Notes under the pieces: generated by a model
What the model was told of the DNA's origin: nothing
The model's input: the letters and a program-made list of their open reading frames with translations, nothing else
The model's database searches: none
Made by a program: the position numbers and the translations under genes
In this document: positions 43,453 to 51,027 of the stretch, piece by piece
How positions within the stretch are numbered: the first letter of the stretch is position 1
How the letters are laid out: each line of letters starts with the position of its first letter
Source of the DNA: Granulicella sp. S156
Lineage (GTDB): Bacteria > Acidobacteriota > Terriglobia > Terriglobales > Acidobacteriaceae
Assembly (NCBI RefSeq): GCF_009766105.1
Contig: NZ_LMUH01000005.1
Location: 396,315 to 460,314 of the forward strand
Direction of reading: 5' to 3'
DNA length: 64,000 nt

Positions 43453-44277
43453 CTATTCCATCTCACGAACACCACCCGAGAGCACTGTCCGCAGCACACC
43501 GTCGTCGCTTGCAACGAGCAGAAATCCGCGCTCGTTCAACCCCGCCGTTACGCCAGTATATCCACCCTGCTCGGGCACGCTCACACGTTTTCCGCTTACC
43601 CAGCTGGTGGCCTCTGTAAATCTCATAAGCAGATCTTTTTCGCGCGGGGCAGAGGAGTCTTCAAGCAGCGTAAGCTCGCGGTCAAGGGCTCGCAGCAGGG
43701 CGATCAACAGTTTGCTGCGGCTCAACTGTTTGCCAGTCACGAGCCGCAGTGAGGTCGCCAGAGGAGCAAGTTCTTCTGAAAAGAGCGGATGATTGATATT
43801 CACGCCTACGCCAATCACGGCATAGCGCAAGACCGTGTTCTGCTCGAGTTCCTGGTTGCGTCCAAGGGCAGTTTCGACAAGGATGCCGCCGCACTTTTTG
43901 CCGCTGAACAGCAGATCGTTTGGCCAGCGAATGTCGGAGATCAGCCCGGTGCACTCTCGAATCGCATGTTGGACAGCGAGGCCCGTCGCCAGGGAAATCC
44001 AGAGCGCATCGTTCAACAGCAGAGCCGGTTTTGCGAGGATGCTCACGTACAGGCCGTCTCCGGGAGAGGAGTGCCAGGAGTGGCCTCCGCGTCCACGGCC
44101 CGCAGTCTGTTCGTCGGCGACAAAGACAGTGCCTTCAGGCGCACCAGCGGCCGCGGCTTCGAGCAGCATGGCATTGGTCGAGTCCACCGAAGCGAAGTGC
44201 TGTAGCCCCCGGGCGAAGCGCGTGCCTACCAAAGCCGAACGCACGATGGCGATGTTGAGATCATTCGGAGCGACCAT
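43453..44277 (-). CDS. birA: Biotin--[acetyl-CoA-carboxylase] ligase
   Basis: The 274-residue enzyme activates biotin as biotinyl-AMP and attaches it to the carrier protein of acetyl-CoA carboxylase. It shows SVDSTNAMLLE, the adenylate loop ADEQTAGRGRGGHSW, DIRWPNDLLFSGKKCGGILVE and VIGVGVNINHP. A C-terminal SH3-like domain is present (SGKRVSVPEQGG). There is no N-terminal DNA-binding domain, so it is a monofunctional ligase and not a repressor. One base separates the valS stop from its ATG. Confidence 0.96.
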   Translation of the reverse strand: MVAPNDLNIAIVRSALVGTRFARGLQHFASVDSTNAMLLEAAAAGAPEGTVFVADEQTAGRGRGGHSWHSSPGDGLYVSILAKPALLLNDALWISLATGLAVQHAIRECTGLISDIRWPNDLLFSGKKCGGILVETALGRNQELEQNTVLRYAVIGVGVNINHPLFSEELAPLATSLRLVTGKQLSRSKLLIALLRALDRELTLLEDSSAPREKDLLMRFTEATSWVSGKRVSVPEQGGYTGVTAGLNERGFLLVASDDGVLRTVLSGGVREME

Positions 44278-44278
44278 G

Positions 44279-47062
44279 TTAATCCTTCGGCAGTGCTGTT
44301 AGTGCTGCTTCAGTCTTCTCCTTCAGTGCGCGAGTTTCGGCCGCTTGCTTCTTCAACCCTTCGACGATGTGTGCAGGCGCTTTGGCCACAAAGCCTTCGT
44401 TGTTCAACTGGCGTTCCGCGGCTTGCAGTCCTTTGTCGTACTTCGCGAGGTCTTTTTCGAGGCGCTCACGCTCAGCGGCGACATCGATCTGACGCTCGTA
44501 GACGACGGAGACATCGAAGATTGCCGTTGCGCGGGCGTTGTTCCCCTTGGGGGCCTCCTGGACCAGCTCAACGGAGCTCACACGCGCGAGCCTTGCAAGC
44601 ATATCGGCGTTGGCGTCGGCCAGCGCAGCGATGCGATTGCTCGCGTGAACGTGAATCGGAGTGGCTTCTTTTTCAGGAACGCCGAGCTCTTTGCGCAGAC
44701 CGCGTACGGTAACGATGAGCTCCTGCAGGATGTTCATCGCTTCCACGCTGGCCGCGTCGTTGGCGAAGTCAGCTGCCTGCGGGAAGCGTGTGAGCGCGAT
44801 GGACTTCGCGGGCGATTCGCTGCCAACGGAGGCATAGAGCGCATGCCAGAGCTCTTCGGTGAGGAACGGCATAAAGGGCGAGAGCAGACGCAGCGCGGCT
44901 TCGAACACGCTGACCAGCGCGCCCAGGGTGATTCCTGTCACATCGCTATGCGGCTTGAAGAGGCCTTTTTCGTCGGGCATGAAATCAAACCGCAGCTTGA
45001 CGAGTTCGAGATACCAATCGCAGAACTCGCCCCAGAAGAACTGGTAGACGGCGTTTGCGGCCTCGTCGAAACGATAGTCCGCAAGTGCGCGTTCGACCTC
45101 CGCGCACACCGTGCTCAGGCGCGCGAAGATCCAACGTGTCTCGAGCGGTGTAGACTCCGGCAGCTCCAGCGATACGGAGTCGTGCGATCCGAGCGAGACC
45201 TTGTATCCAGCCTCACGACCGCGTTCAATCTGCATCTGCAGGAAGCGAGCGGCGTTCCATATCTTGTTCGCGAATGCACGATAGCCTTCGGTACGAGCCT
45301 CGCTAAAGGCGATGTCGGTACCCGGCGAGGCCTGCGAGGCGAGCGTGAAGCGTACCGCATCCGTTCCATACTTGGTAACAATCTCAATGGGATCAATGAC
45401 GTTGCCCTTGGTCTTGGACATCTTCTGCCGGTCAGCATCGCGCACCAGCGCATGGATATAGACCTCGCGGAAGGGTACGGCGTCAGCGAGTGTGCGCGGC
45501 GAGCCATCGGGCAGGGGGATATCGAGCATGAAGTGACAGCCCAGCATGATCATGCGGGCGACCCAGAAGAAGAGGATGTCGAAACCCGTAACAAGAAGCT
45601 GCGTCGGATAGAAGGATGCGAGATCCGGAGTGAGTTTGTCACTGCCATCCCAGCCGAAGACAGTGAATGGCAGCAAACCCGACGAGAACCATGTGTCGAG
45701 CACATCGGTCTCCTGCACCAGTTTCGCGCTGCCGCACTTTGCGCAGGCGGTTGGTGTGTCGCGTGAGACATTGATCTCGCCGCAATCGCCGCAGTGCCAC
45801 GCCGGGATGCGATGCCCCCACCACAGTTGCCGCGAGATGCACCAGTCATGGATGTTCTTCATCCACTCGTCGTAGGTCTTGCGATAGTTCTCGGGCGTGA
45901 ACTTGATATAGCCTTTGTCGACGGCCTCAATGGCCTTGTCGGCCAGTGGCTGAATCTTGAGGAACCACTGCATCGATAGGCGCGGCTCGATCACGGCGCC
46001 AGTGCGCTGCGAAACCGGAAGCGTGAGTGTGTGGTCCTTGATGTCCACCAGCGCGCCGTTGGCGCGAAGGTCTTCGACGATGCGCTTGCGGGCCTCGAAA
46101 CGGTCGAGCCCGTGATACGGCGAGCCTTCGAGCTTGATGTGAGCCTGCTCGTCCATAATGCTGGGCGAGGGCAGATTGTGCCGTTGGCCGATGGCGAAGT
46201 CGTTTGGATCATGGGCCGGTGTGACCTTTACGGCGCCGGTGCCGAACTCGGGGTTGGCCCAGTCGTCGGCTATGACGGGAATCTCTCTGCCGACCAGAGG
46301 CAGGATCAGATTCTTACCGAGGAATACCGTGTAGCGCTCATCGTTCGGGTTCACGGCCACGGCAACGTCGCCAAGCATCGTCTCGGGGCGTGTGGTCGCG
46401 ATGACGATGGAGCCTGTGCCATCTGCCAGCTCATAGCGGATGTGAAAGAGCGAGCCCGCACGCTCTTCGGATTCAACTTCGAGATCGCTCACTGCAGTCT
46501 GAATCTGCGGGTCCCAGTTGACGATGTACGCCCCACGGTAGATGAGCCCCTGCTCCCACAGGCGCACGAAGCTCTCCTTCACGGCGTGGCTTAGCCGCTC
46601 GTCCATTGTGAAGTACTCGCGCGACCAGTCGACGCTGGCGCCAAGCCGTCGCATCTGATCGGTGATGGCGCCACCATACTGTTCTTTCCACTGCCACACA
46701 CGCTCAGTGAAGGCCTCGCGCCCAAGCTGCTGGCGTGTCGTCGTGCCTTCGGCGGCGAGTTGCCGCTCGACCATCATCTGGGTCGCGATGCCCGCATGAT
46801 CGGTGCCCGGGACCCATACGGCCGTGTCGCCGCGCATGCGGTGCCAGCGCGTGAGAATGTCCATCTCCGTTTGGTTGAGCATGTGCCCCATGTGCAGCCG
46901 GCCGGTAACGTTGGGCGGCGGCAGCAGTTGCACGAATGTCTTGTCCGCGGCGGTTTTACCTGTAGGTGTGGTGACATCGAACAGCCGCTCTTCCACCCAG
47001 AACTTCGCCCACTTCTCTTCAATCGACGACGGATCGTATGCCTTTGGTAGTTCTTGATTCAT
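44279..47062 (-). CDS. valS: Valyl-tRNA synthetase
   Basis: The 927-residue class I synthetase charges tRNA-Val. The HIGH motif is HMGH in PPPNVTGRLHMGHML at about residues 50-62. The editing domain spans about 190-345, the zinc-like region has two CxxC pairs (CGDCGEINV and CAKCG) at about 410-440, KMSKTKGNVIDP is the KMSKS loop, and the C-terminal coiled coil (ERERLEKDLAKYDKGLQ to ALKEKTEAALTALP) is complete. No T-box leader is seen. A 156-base gap filled by a heptad array separates it from bamD. Confidence 0.97.
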   Translation of the reverse strand: MNQELPKAYDPSSIEEKWAKFWVEERLFDVTTPTGKTAADKTFVQLLPPPNVTGRLHMGHMLNQTEMDILTRWHRMRGDTAVWVPGTDHAGIATQMMVERQLAAEGTTTRQQLGREAFTERVWQWKEQYGGAITDQMRRLGASVDWSREYFTMDERLSHAVKESFVRLWEQGLIYRGAYIVNWDPQIQTAVSDLEVESEERAGSLFHIRYELADGTGSIVIATTRPETMLGDVAVAVNPNDERYTVFLGKNLILPLVGREIPVIADDWANPEFGTGAVKVTPAHDPNDFAIGQRHNLPSPSIMDEQAHIKLEGSPYHGLDRFEARKRIVEDLRANGALVDIKDHTLTLPVSQRTGAVIEPRLSMQWFLKIQPLADKAIEAVDKGYIKFTPENYRKTYDEWMKNIHDWCISRQLWWGHRIPAWHCGDCGEINVSRDTPTACAKCGSAKLVQETDVLDTWFSSGLLPFTVFGWDGSDKLTPDLASFYPTQLLVTGFDILFFWVARMIMLGCHFMLDIPLPDGSPRTLADAVPFREVYIHALVRDADRQKMSKTKGNVIDPIEIVTKYGTDAVRFTLASQASPGTDIAFSEARTEGYRAFANKIWNAARFLQMQIERGREAGYKVSLGSHDSVSLELPESTPLETRWIFARLSTVCAEVERALADYRFDEAANAVYQFFWGEFCDWYLELVKLRFDFMPDEKGLFKPHSDVTGITLGALVSVFEAALRLLSPFMPFLTEELWHALYASVGSESPAKSIALTRFPQAADFANDAASVEAMNILQELIVTVRGLRKELGVPEKEATPIHVHASNRIAALADANADMLARLARVSSVELVQEAPKGNNARATAIFDVSVVYERQIDVAAERERLEKDLAKYDKGLQAAERQLNNEGFVAKAPAHIVEGLKKQAAETRALKEKTEAALTALPKD

Positions 47063-47081
47063 AAGCTTTAAGCGTAGCAGG

Positions 47082-47218
47082 GGAAGAAGCAGGAAACAGC
47101 AAACAGGAAGTAGGAAACAGGAAGAGCAAAGCAGTTTAGTGATTTATGTGGCCACAACGGCAAACAGGAGAAGCCGAAGCCCCTCCTGTTTGCTGTTTCC
47201 TGTTTGCTGTTTCCTGCC
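47082..47218. repeat. Long heptad-word inverted array between bamD and valS
   Basis: The left arm (47085-47132) reads GGAAACA, GCAAACA, GGAAGTA, GGAAACA, GGAAGAG; the right arm (47183-47217) reads CTCCTGT, TTGCTGT, TTCCTGT, TTGCTGT, TTCCTGC. A second nested hairpin pairs GCAAACAGGAG (47160-47170) with CTCCTGTTTGC (47183-47193) perfectly, competing with the long arm for the same bases. It ends one base before the bamD stop. Confidence 0.87.
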
Positions 47219-49021
47219 TTAGAGCGGGTTCAGCTTGGCCAAGCCCTTTTTCTTCTTGTGCTTGCTGGAGCTTTCGTCGTTCTTGTCGTAAGGCTGCTTG
47301 GGATTTTTCTTCTGGCCCTCAGCTTTGGTCTGAGCTGCTGGCTGTGCTGGCTGACCGTTCATGTCGTTCACCTGGTCGGGAGCCTCAGCAGGCTTTTCTA
47401 CAGGGGGCAGGGCTGAAGCATCCTTCGGTCCAACCGAGCGTATTCCGTTATTGGGATCGGGAGCGCCTGTTGCTGCCGGAAGATTGCTCACCGGCGAGGT
47501 GGTTACTCCCGGGGTCAACACTTCAACCCCCAGTCCTGTTCCGCGAGGTCCACTGGGGGCGGCAGGTGCCGCTTCCATCGTGGTTGTTGCGCTGTCGCGT
47601 GATCCCTCACCAACTCCTGGAACATCGGAAAGCGTAGGCGGTGCGGTTGATGCCGGCGGCGCGGGCGCAGATGCTGGGGTTGTGTCAGAATCTGCTGCCG
47701 GTGTGGTTGTTGCTATAGGAGTCTTTTCAGGCACCCCAGCGTTGGGACTCAGCGCGGCGATATAACTTGTCTGCAGTTGCTTGATGACACCCGGTGCAGT
47801 AGTGATTGCTGCATCGTCCAGCGGAGGATCGCCGGCTCGTGCTGCAGGTACCGTATCTGGCTTGTGCAGGAAAAGCACTTCGAGGCGCCTGGAGATGGTG
47901 TATTGCGCGCGGCTGCCTTCAAGGGCTTCGCTGGCTGCTACCTGTTCCGGCGTTGGCGTCGGAATCGGCAGGTTCATTGCCGCAAGCCGCTCCTTGGCAT
48001 CTTCGACGTGGGGTGCTGCAGAGTGCTCCAGTACGACCGTCCGATAGGCTGTTGCAGCTTTGCCGTCATACTCCTGCAGGAGCTTCGCCCTTGCGGCCTC
48101 AGGCAGCTTTTGTGTCCGGATGATCCGGGACTGGGCCGCGTACGCGTCGCCGAGCCCGATCAGGGTGTCGTCCATGTGGCTGTACTGCGGATAGGTATCG
48201 ACCACGGTCTGATAGCGAGCGATCGACGCTGCCCAGTTCTCATGGGAGGCATAGAACGCGCCGAGATCAGCCTCGCGCGTTGCCATCACTTCCTGTACCT
48301 CACGCAGCTTCTGACGTACCTCTTCGAGCAGCTTCGGCGGGGCATCGCGATACTGTCTCAACATCGTCCGGTAGGCTTCCTCGGCCTTCAGGGCCTTGGT
48401 ATAGTCGCGGTCCGGAACGTCCATCTGCTTAAGGTAGATATCGCCGACGCGCATCTGAGCCTCAGCGGCCTCAGTCGCGTTGGGGAAGAAGGTGATGAAA
48501 TCGGTGTACTCCTGCTCAGCCTGTGCGAGTGCAGCCGAGCCACCCTCCTTGTACCAGCTATCGGCGACGGCCAGCTTGGCGCGCATCAGGTACTGCGAGT
48601 CGGGATAGGTATTCAGCAGTGTCTGCAGGTCGAGCCGGGCCACGTCATAGTGGCCGCTCTTCATCTGGGTCAGCGCTTTGTCGTAGAGCTGCTTGTCGGG
48701 CAGTTGCGCGTCTTTGCCGGCTATCGGGCTGAGCTTGTTGTCGCGCTTGACCGCTGCGCGCGTATCTTTGCCCTGCTTGACACGATCTTCCTTGGCCTTC
48801 TTTTTAGGCTTGGTGTTGCTGAGCGTAGCGGTGGTAGCCGGAGTTCCGTCGGTAGTCTGCGCTGACGGGGTTGCTGCTGGCTCAGTGGTCTGCGGCGTCG
48901 CTGCCGGTGTTGCTTCCTGAGCCACAAGGGCGAGAGATGACGACAGCATCGCTGCGACTGCCAGCCCGGCCATCCAACCTGCCCGGCGGCTCGTGAAAAA
49001 GCTTCCAAACCCTCTACGCAT
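47219..49021 (-). CDS. BamD-like outer-membrane assembly protein with a long disordered tail
   Basis: This 600-residue protein has a signal peptide (about residues 1-35, GWMAGLAVAAMLSSSLALVAQE), an alanine/threonine-rich linker, and a BamD/YfiO-type TPR domain at about 100-340 (LYDKALTQMKSGHYDVARLDLQTLLNTYPDS, AEQEYTDFITFFPN, SRIIRTQKLPEAARAKLL). The remaining 230 residues are low-complexity, rich in alanine, proline and threonine, and end in a lysine cluster (KHKKKKGLAK). BamD is normally a lipoprotein; here no cysteine follows the signal peptide, so lipid anchoring is not supported. Its usual role is folding beta-barrels such as the receptors in this window. It lies between rpe and valS. 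Confidence 0.85.
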   Translation of the reverse strand: MRRGFGSFFTSRRAGWMAGLAVAAMLSSSLALVAQEATPAATPQTTEPAATPSAQTTDGTPATTATLSNTKPKKKAKEDRVKQGKDTRAAVKRDNKLSPIAGKDAQLPDKQLYDKALTQMKSGHYDVARLDLQTLLNTYPDSQYLMRAKLAVADSWYKEGGSAALAQAEQEYTDFITFFPNATEAAEAQMRVGDIYLKQMDVPDRDYTKALKAEEAYRTMLRQYRDAPPKLLEEVRQKLREVQEVMATREADLGAFYASHENWAASIARYQTVVDTYPQYSHMDDTLIGLGDAYAAQSRIIRTQKLPEAARAKLLQEYDGKAATAYRTVVLEHSAAPHVEDAKERLAAMNLPIPTPTPEQVAASEALEGSRAQYTISRRLEVLFLHKPDTVPAARAGDPPLDDAAITTAPGVIKQLQTSYIAALSPNAGVPEKTPIATTTPAADSDTTPASAPAPPASTAPPTLSDVPGVGEGSRDSATTTMEAAPAAPSGPRGTGLGVEVLTPGVTTSPVSNLPAATGAPDPNNGIRSVGPKDASALPPVEKPAEAPDQVNDMNGQPAQPAAQTKAEGQKKNPKQPYDKNDESSSKHKKKKGLAKLNPL

Positions 49022-49070
49022 TCCTACTCCATCCGCCCGCAGCGATACCGCGGGAACTGCCTCTTTATTT

Positions 49071-49185
49071 TAGAGCAGTTTCACAGTTGCGGTGGCTTTG
49101 GGGGCGGGGCATAGGGTAGTTTTCAGGGAGAGAAAACCACGCAAACGTCCTTCACTTAGGCCTGCATCTACTGTGAACTGCTCTA
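49071..49185. repeat. Inverted-repeat element spanning the rpe stop and the bamD leader
   Basis: Arms TAGAGCAGTTTCACAGT (49071-49087) and ACTGTGAACTGCTCTA (49170-49185) pair with a single one-base bulge. Inside is a smaller hairpin (49116-49140, GTAGTTTTC/GAAAACCAC) and the words TTGCGGTGGCTTT, also present at about 13780. The right arm contributes the rpe stop codon. It may be a small mobile-type element (MITE-like) or a structured leader. Confidence 0.55.
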
Positions 49186-49911
49186 TTTGCGGGAGCGGGA
49201 ACCCGCACGAGGAAGGCTTTTCGCATTCCGTCGGGTGTCTGGCTTGACCCCAGCTGCCGCCCGCGCGACCTTTAGGAACTCGCGAGCGTTCTTTTCCGTC
49301 TTGCCTCGTTCAAAGATCGCCGAGCCAGCCACGAGCATGTCCGCTCCTGCTTCGACGACGCTCGCCACCGTATCGTGAGCGACACCGCCATCGACCTCTA
49401 TGCGGTAGTTCAGGCCCATCTCCTCCCGCAAGCGGCGCAGGTGCGCGATCCGCTCCACCGAGCGCGGCAGGAACTTCTGCCCCCCAAAGCCGGGGTTTAC
49501 GCTCATTACCAGCACATGATGCACCATCGGCAGTACTTCGACGATCATCTCCACCGGTGTCGCCGGGTTCAGCACGACGCCCGCGCCCATGCCGTGATCG
49601 ACAATGTGCTGCAAGGTGCGATTGAGGTGGCGGCACACTTCCACATGCACGCTGACCATATTCGCGCCGGCCTCAGCGAATGCCGGGATGAACTCGTCGG
49701 GGTCCTCGATCATCAGGTGGCAGTCGAGCGGTAGTTTTGTGACGGGGCGAATCGCCTTGACCACTGGAGGCCCGAAGGTGATATTGGGCACAAAATGGCC
49801 GTCCATCACATCCACGTGGACGATTGTGCCGCCACCGCGCTCGGCGCGCGCAATCTCATCTGCAAGATGCGCGAAGTCCGCCGCCAAAATCGAAAATGCT
49901 AACTCAATCAC
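49183..49911 (-). CDS. rpe: Ribulose-phosphate 3-epimerase
   Basis: The 242-residue TIM-barrel enzyme interconverts ribulose and xylulose 5-phosphates. Motifs: ELAFSILAADFAHL at the start, VHVDVMDGHFVPNITFGP with the metal ligands, DCHLMIEDPDEF, MSVNPGFGGQKFLP and EVDGGVAHDT with the second acid. The start is GTG at 49911 with GGGAG seven bases upstream. The protein has about 20 extra residues (KPDTRRNAKSLPRAGSRSRK) beyond the usual end, basic in nature. It completes the pentose phosphate enzymes but lies 18 kb from the others. First gene of the long minus-strand run. Confidence 0.96.
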   Translation of the reverse strand: MIELAFSILAADFAHLADEIARAERGGGTIVHVDVMDGHFVPNITFGPPVVKAIRPVTKLPLDCHLMIEDPDEFIPAFAEAGANMVSVHVEVCRHLNRTLQHIVDHGMGAGVVLNPATPVEMIVEVLPMVHHVLVMSVNPGFGGQKFLPRSVERIAHLRRLREEMGLNYRIEVDGGVAHDTVASVVEAGADMLVAGSAIFERGKTEKNAREFLKVARAAAGVKPDTRRNAKSLPRAGSRSRK

Positions 49912-50352
49912 AATGCCGCTCCCGTTTGCCGGAATCTTTCAAGTTTAGCAGTGGACGTGGCATCGAGACGGTATTCGATGCCACGTGGCAGTGGGCTCCC
50001 TCCGAATAAACCGTCATCCGCCCAGAACGCTAAACAGCGGTATTCTGCAGTTCGTGGCTTGGATTGTTCGATGAGTGAATCTGCGATTTAGCAATAACTG
50101 GCCACGCTGAACCGTGTTCACGGTCGTATCTGATTGCGCCGTGATCCCAGAACCGTTTATATTCAGGCAAACATTTCTTTGCCGCGTTCGTAACGAATGT
50201 CTTTGCGGCCCTCTCTACAGTTGCACTCAGAATCACTGACAGGCTGAACGCTGGCGGGCCATTCAACCCTCGCAGGAGGAAGTCTTCCTGTTGATACCCA
50301 GTTCAGGGTGCCGCTGCAAATAGTCTCTCTCTGCATCAAGGTTGGAGGAGCG
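49912..50352. other. Intergenic region between divergent rpe and DUF305 genes
   Basis: No gene is supported. A minus-strand frame of 78 codons at 50030-50266 has no proper start signal. A perfect 12-base hairpin lies at 49955-49986. An AGGAGG at 50274-50279 is not near any in-frame start. No clear promoter was found. Confidence 0.45.
49955..49986. promoter_or_regulatory. Perfect 12-base inverted repeat upstream of rpe
   Basis: ACGTGGCATCGA and TCGATGCCACGT surround an eight-base centre, 44 bases before the rpe start codon. It could be an operator or a hairpin in the leader RNA; no T-tract follows. Confidence 0.5.
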
Positions 50353-51027
50353 TTGTCTTACCCGGTTTTCCTAATACTTCGGTCAGTCGTACTCTGTGCC
50401 GCGATTGCCTCGTCGCAGCAGACCACCCCGGCACTTCCGTCTGCACCGGCGATCGTCCAGCCCGGCGCTCCCGGCACCGGCAACAAGACCCTTTCCAAAG
50501 CCGACGCAACTGCCAGCGAAGCGCCCAAGGTGCCTTCCAAAGCCGACGTCGATTTCATGCAGGGCATGATCATGCACCACAGTCAGGCCGTCGAAATGAC
50601 GGAGCTCCTCAAGACCCGCACCAAGGACCCTGCGATTATGGAGCTCGGCAAGAAGATTGACGTCTCCCAAAGCGATGAGATGCGCTGGATGAAGCAGTGG
50701 CTCACCGACCGAGGCCTTCCCATCTCCGCCGATCCTATGGCCGGCATGGATATGAAGGGTATGGATATGAGCATGCCCATGATGCCCGGCATGCTGACTC
50801 CTGCTCAGATGGACACTCTGCGCAAGGCCACTGGACCCGAGTTCGATCACCTCTTTCTTACCGGAATGATCCAGCACCACACCGGCGCTCTGCAGATGGT
50901 CAAAGATCTCTTTGCCAATCCTGGGGCCGGTCAGGACCCACAACTGTTCGACTTCGCCAGCGACGTCGACAACACACAACAGGCTGAAATCGACATCATG
51001 CGTCACATGCTGAAGGAGAGACAATGA
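50353..51027 (+). CDS. DUF305 family protein, probably exported and metal-related
   Basis: The product has about 224 residues from a TTG at 50353, which has GGAGGAG just upstream; a GTG at 50308 in the same frame is an alternative. A hydrophobic N-terminal segment (about residues 1-20) suggests export. The DUF305 domain (about 60-220) has the paired motifs FMQGMIMHHSQAVEMTELL and FLTGMIQHHTGALQMVKDL, with histidines and methionines in helical hairpins, and between them a methionine-rich stretch MAGMDMKGMDMSMPMMPGM. Family members often accompany copper or silver resistance genes. The stop overlaps the next start (ATGA), so both proteins are made together. Confidence 0.85.
   Translation: MSYPVFLILRSVVLCAAIASSQQTTPALPSAPAIVQPGAPGTGNKTLSKADATASEAPKVPSKADVDFMQGMIMHHSQAVEMTELLKTRTKDPAIMELGKKIDVSQSDEMRWMKQWLTDRGLPISADPMAGMDMKGMDMSMPMMPGMLTPAQMDTLRKATGPEFDHLFLTGMIQHHTGALQMVKDLFANPGAGQDPQLFDFASDVDNTQQAEIDIMRHMLKERQ

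Noticed and set aside
44345-45766. Plus-strand open frame of 473 codons inside valS
   Set aside because: Complement of a complete valyl-tRNA synthetase; no motif, no ribosome-binding site.
21135-47218. CRISPR array
   Set aside because: The repeated units are 7 bases long with no unique spacers and the arms are inverted, so this is a different kind of repeat.
50030-50266. Minus-strand 78-codon frame upstream of the DUF305 gene
   Set aside because: Starts with TTG and no ribosome site; it lies in a divergent promoter region and resembles no family.
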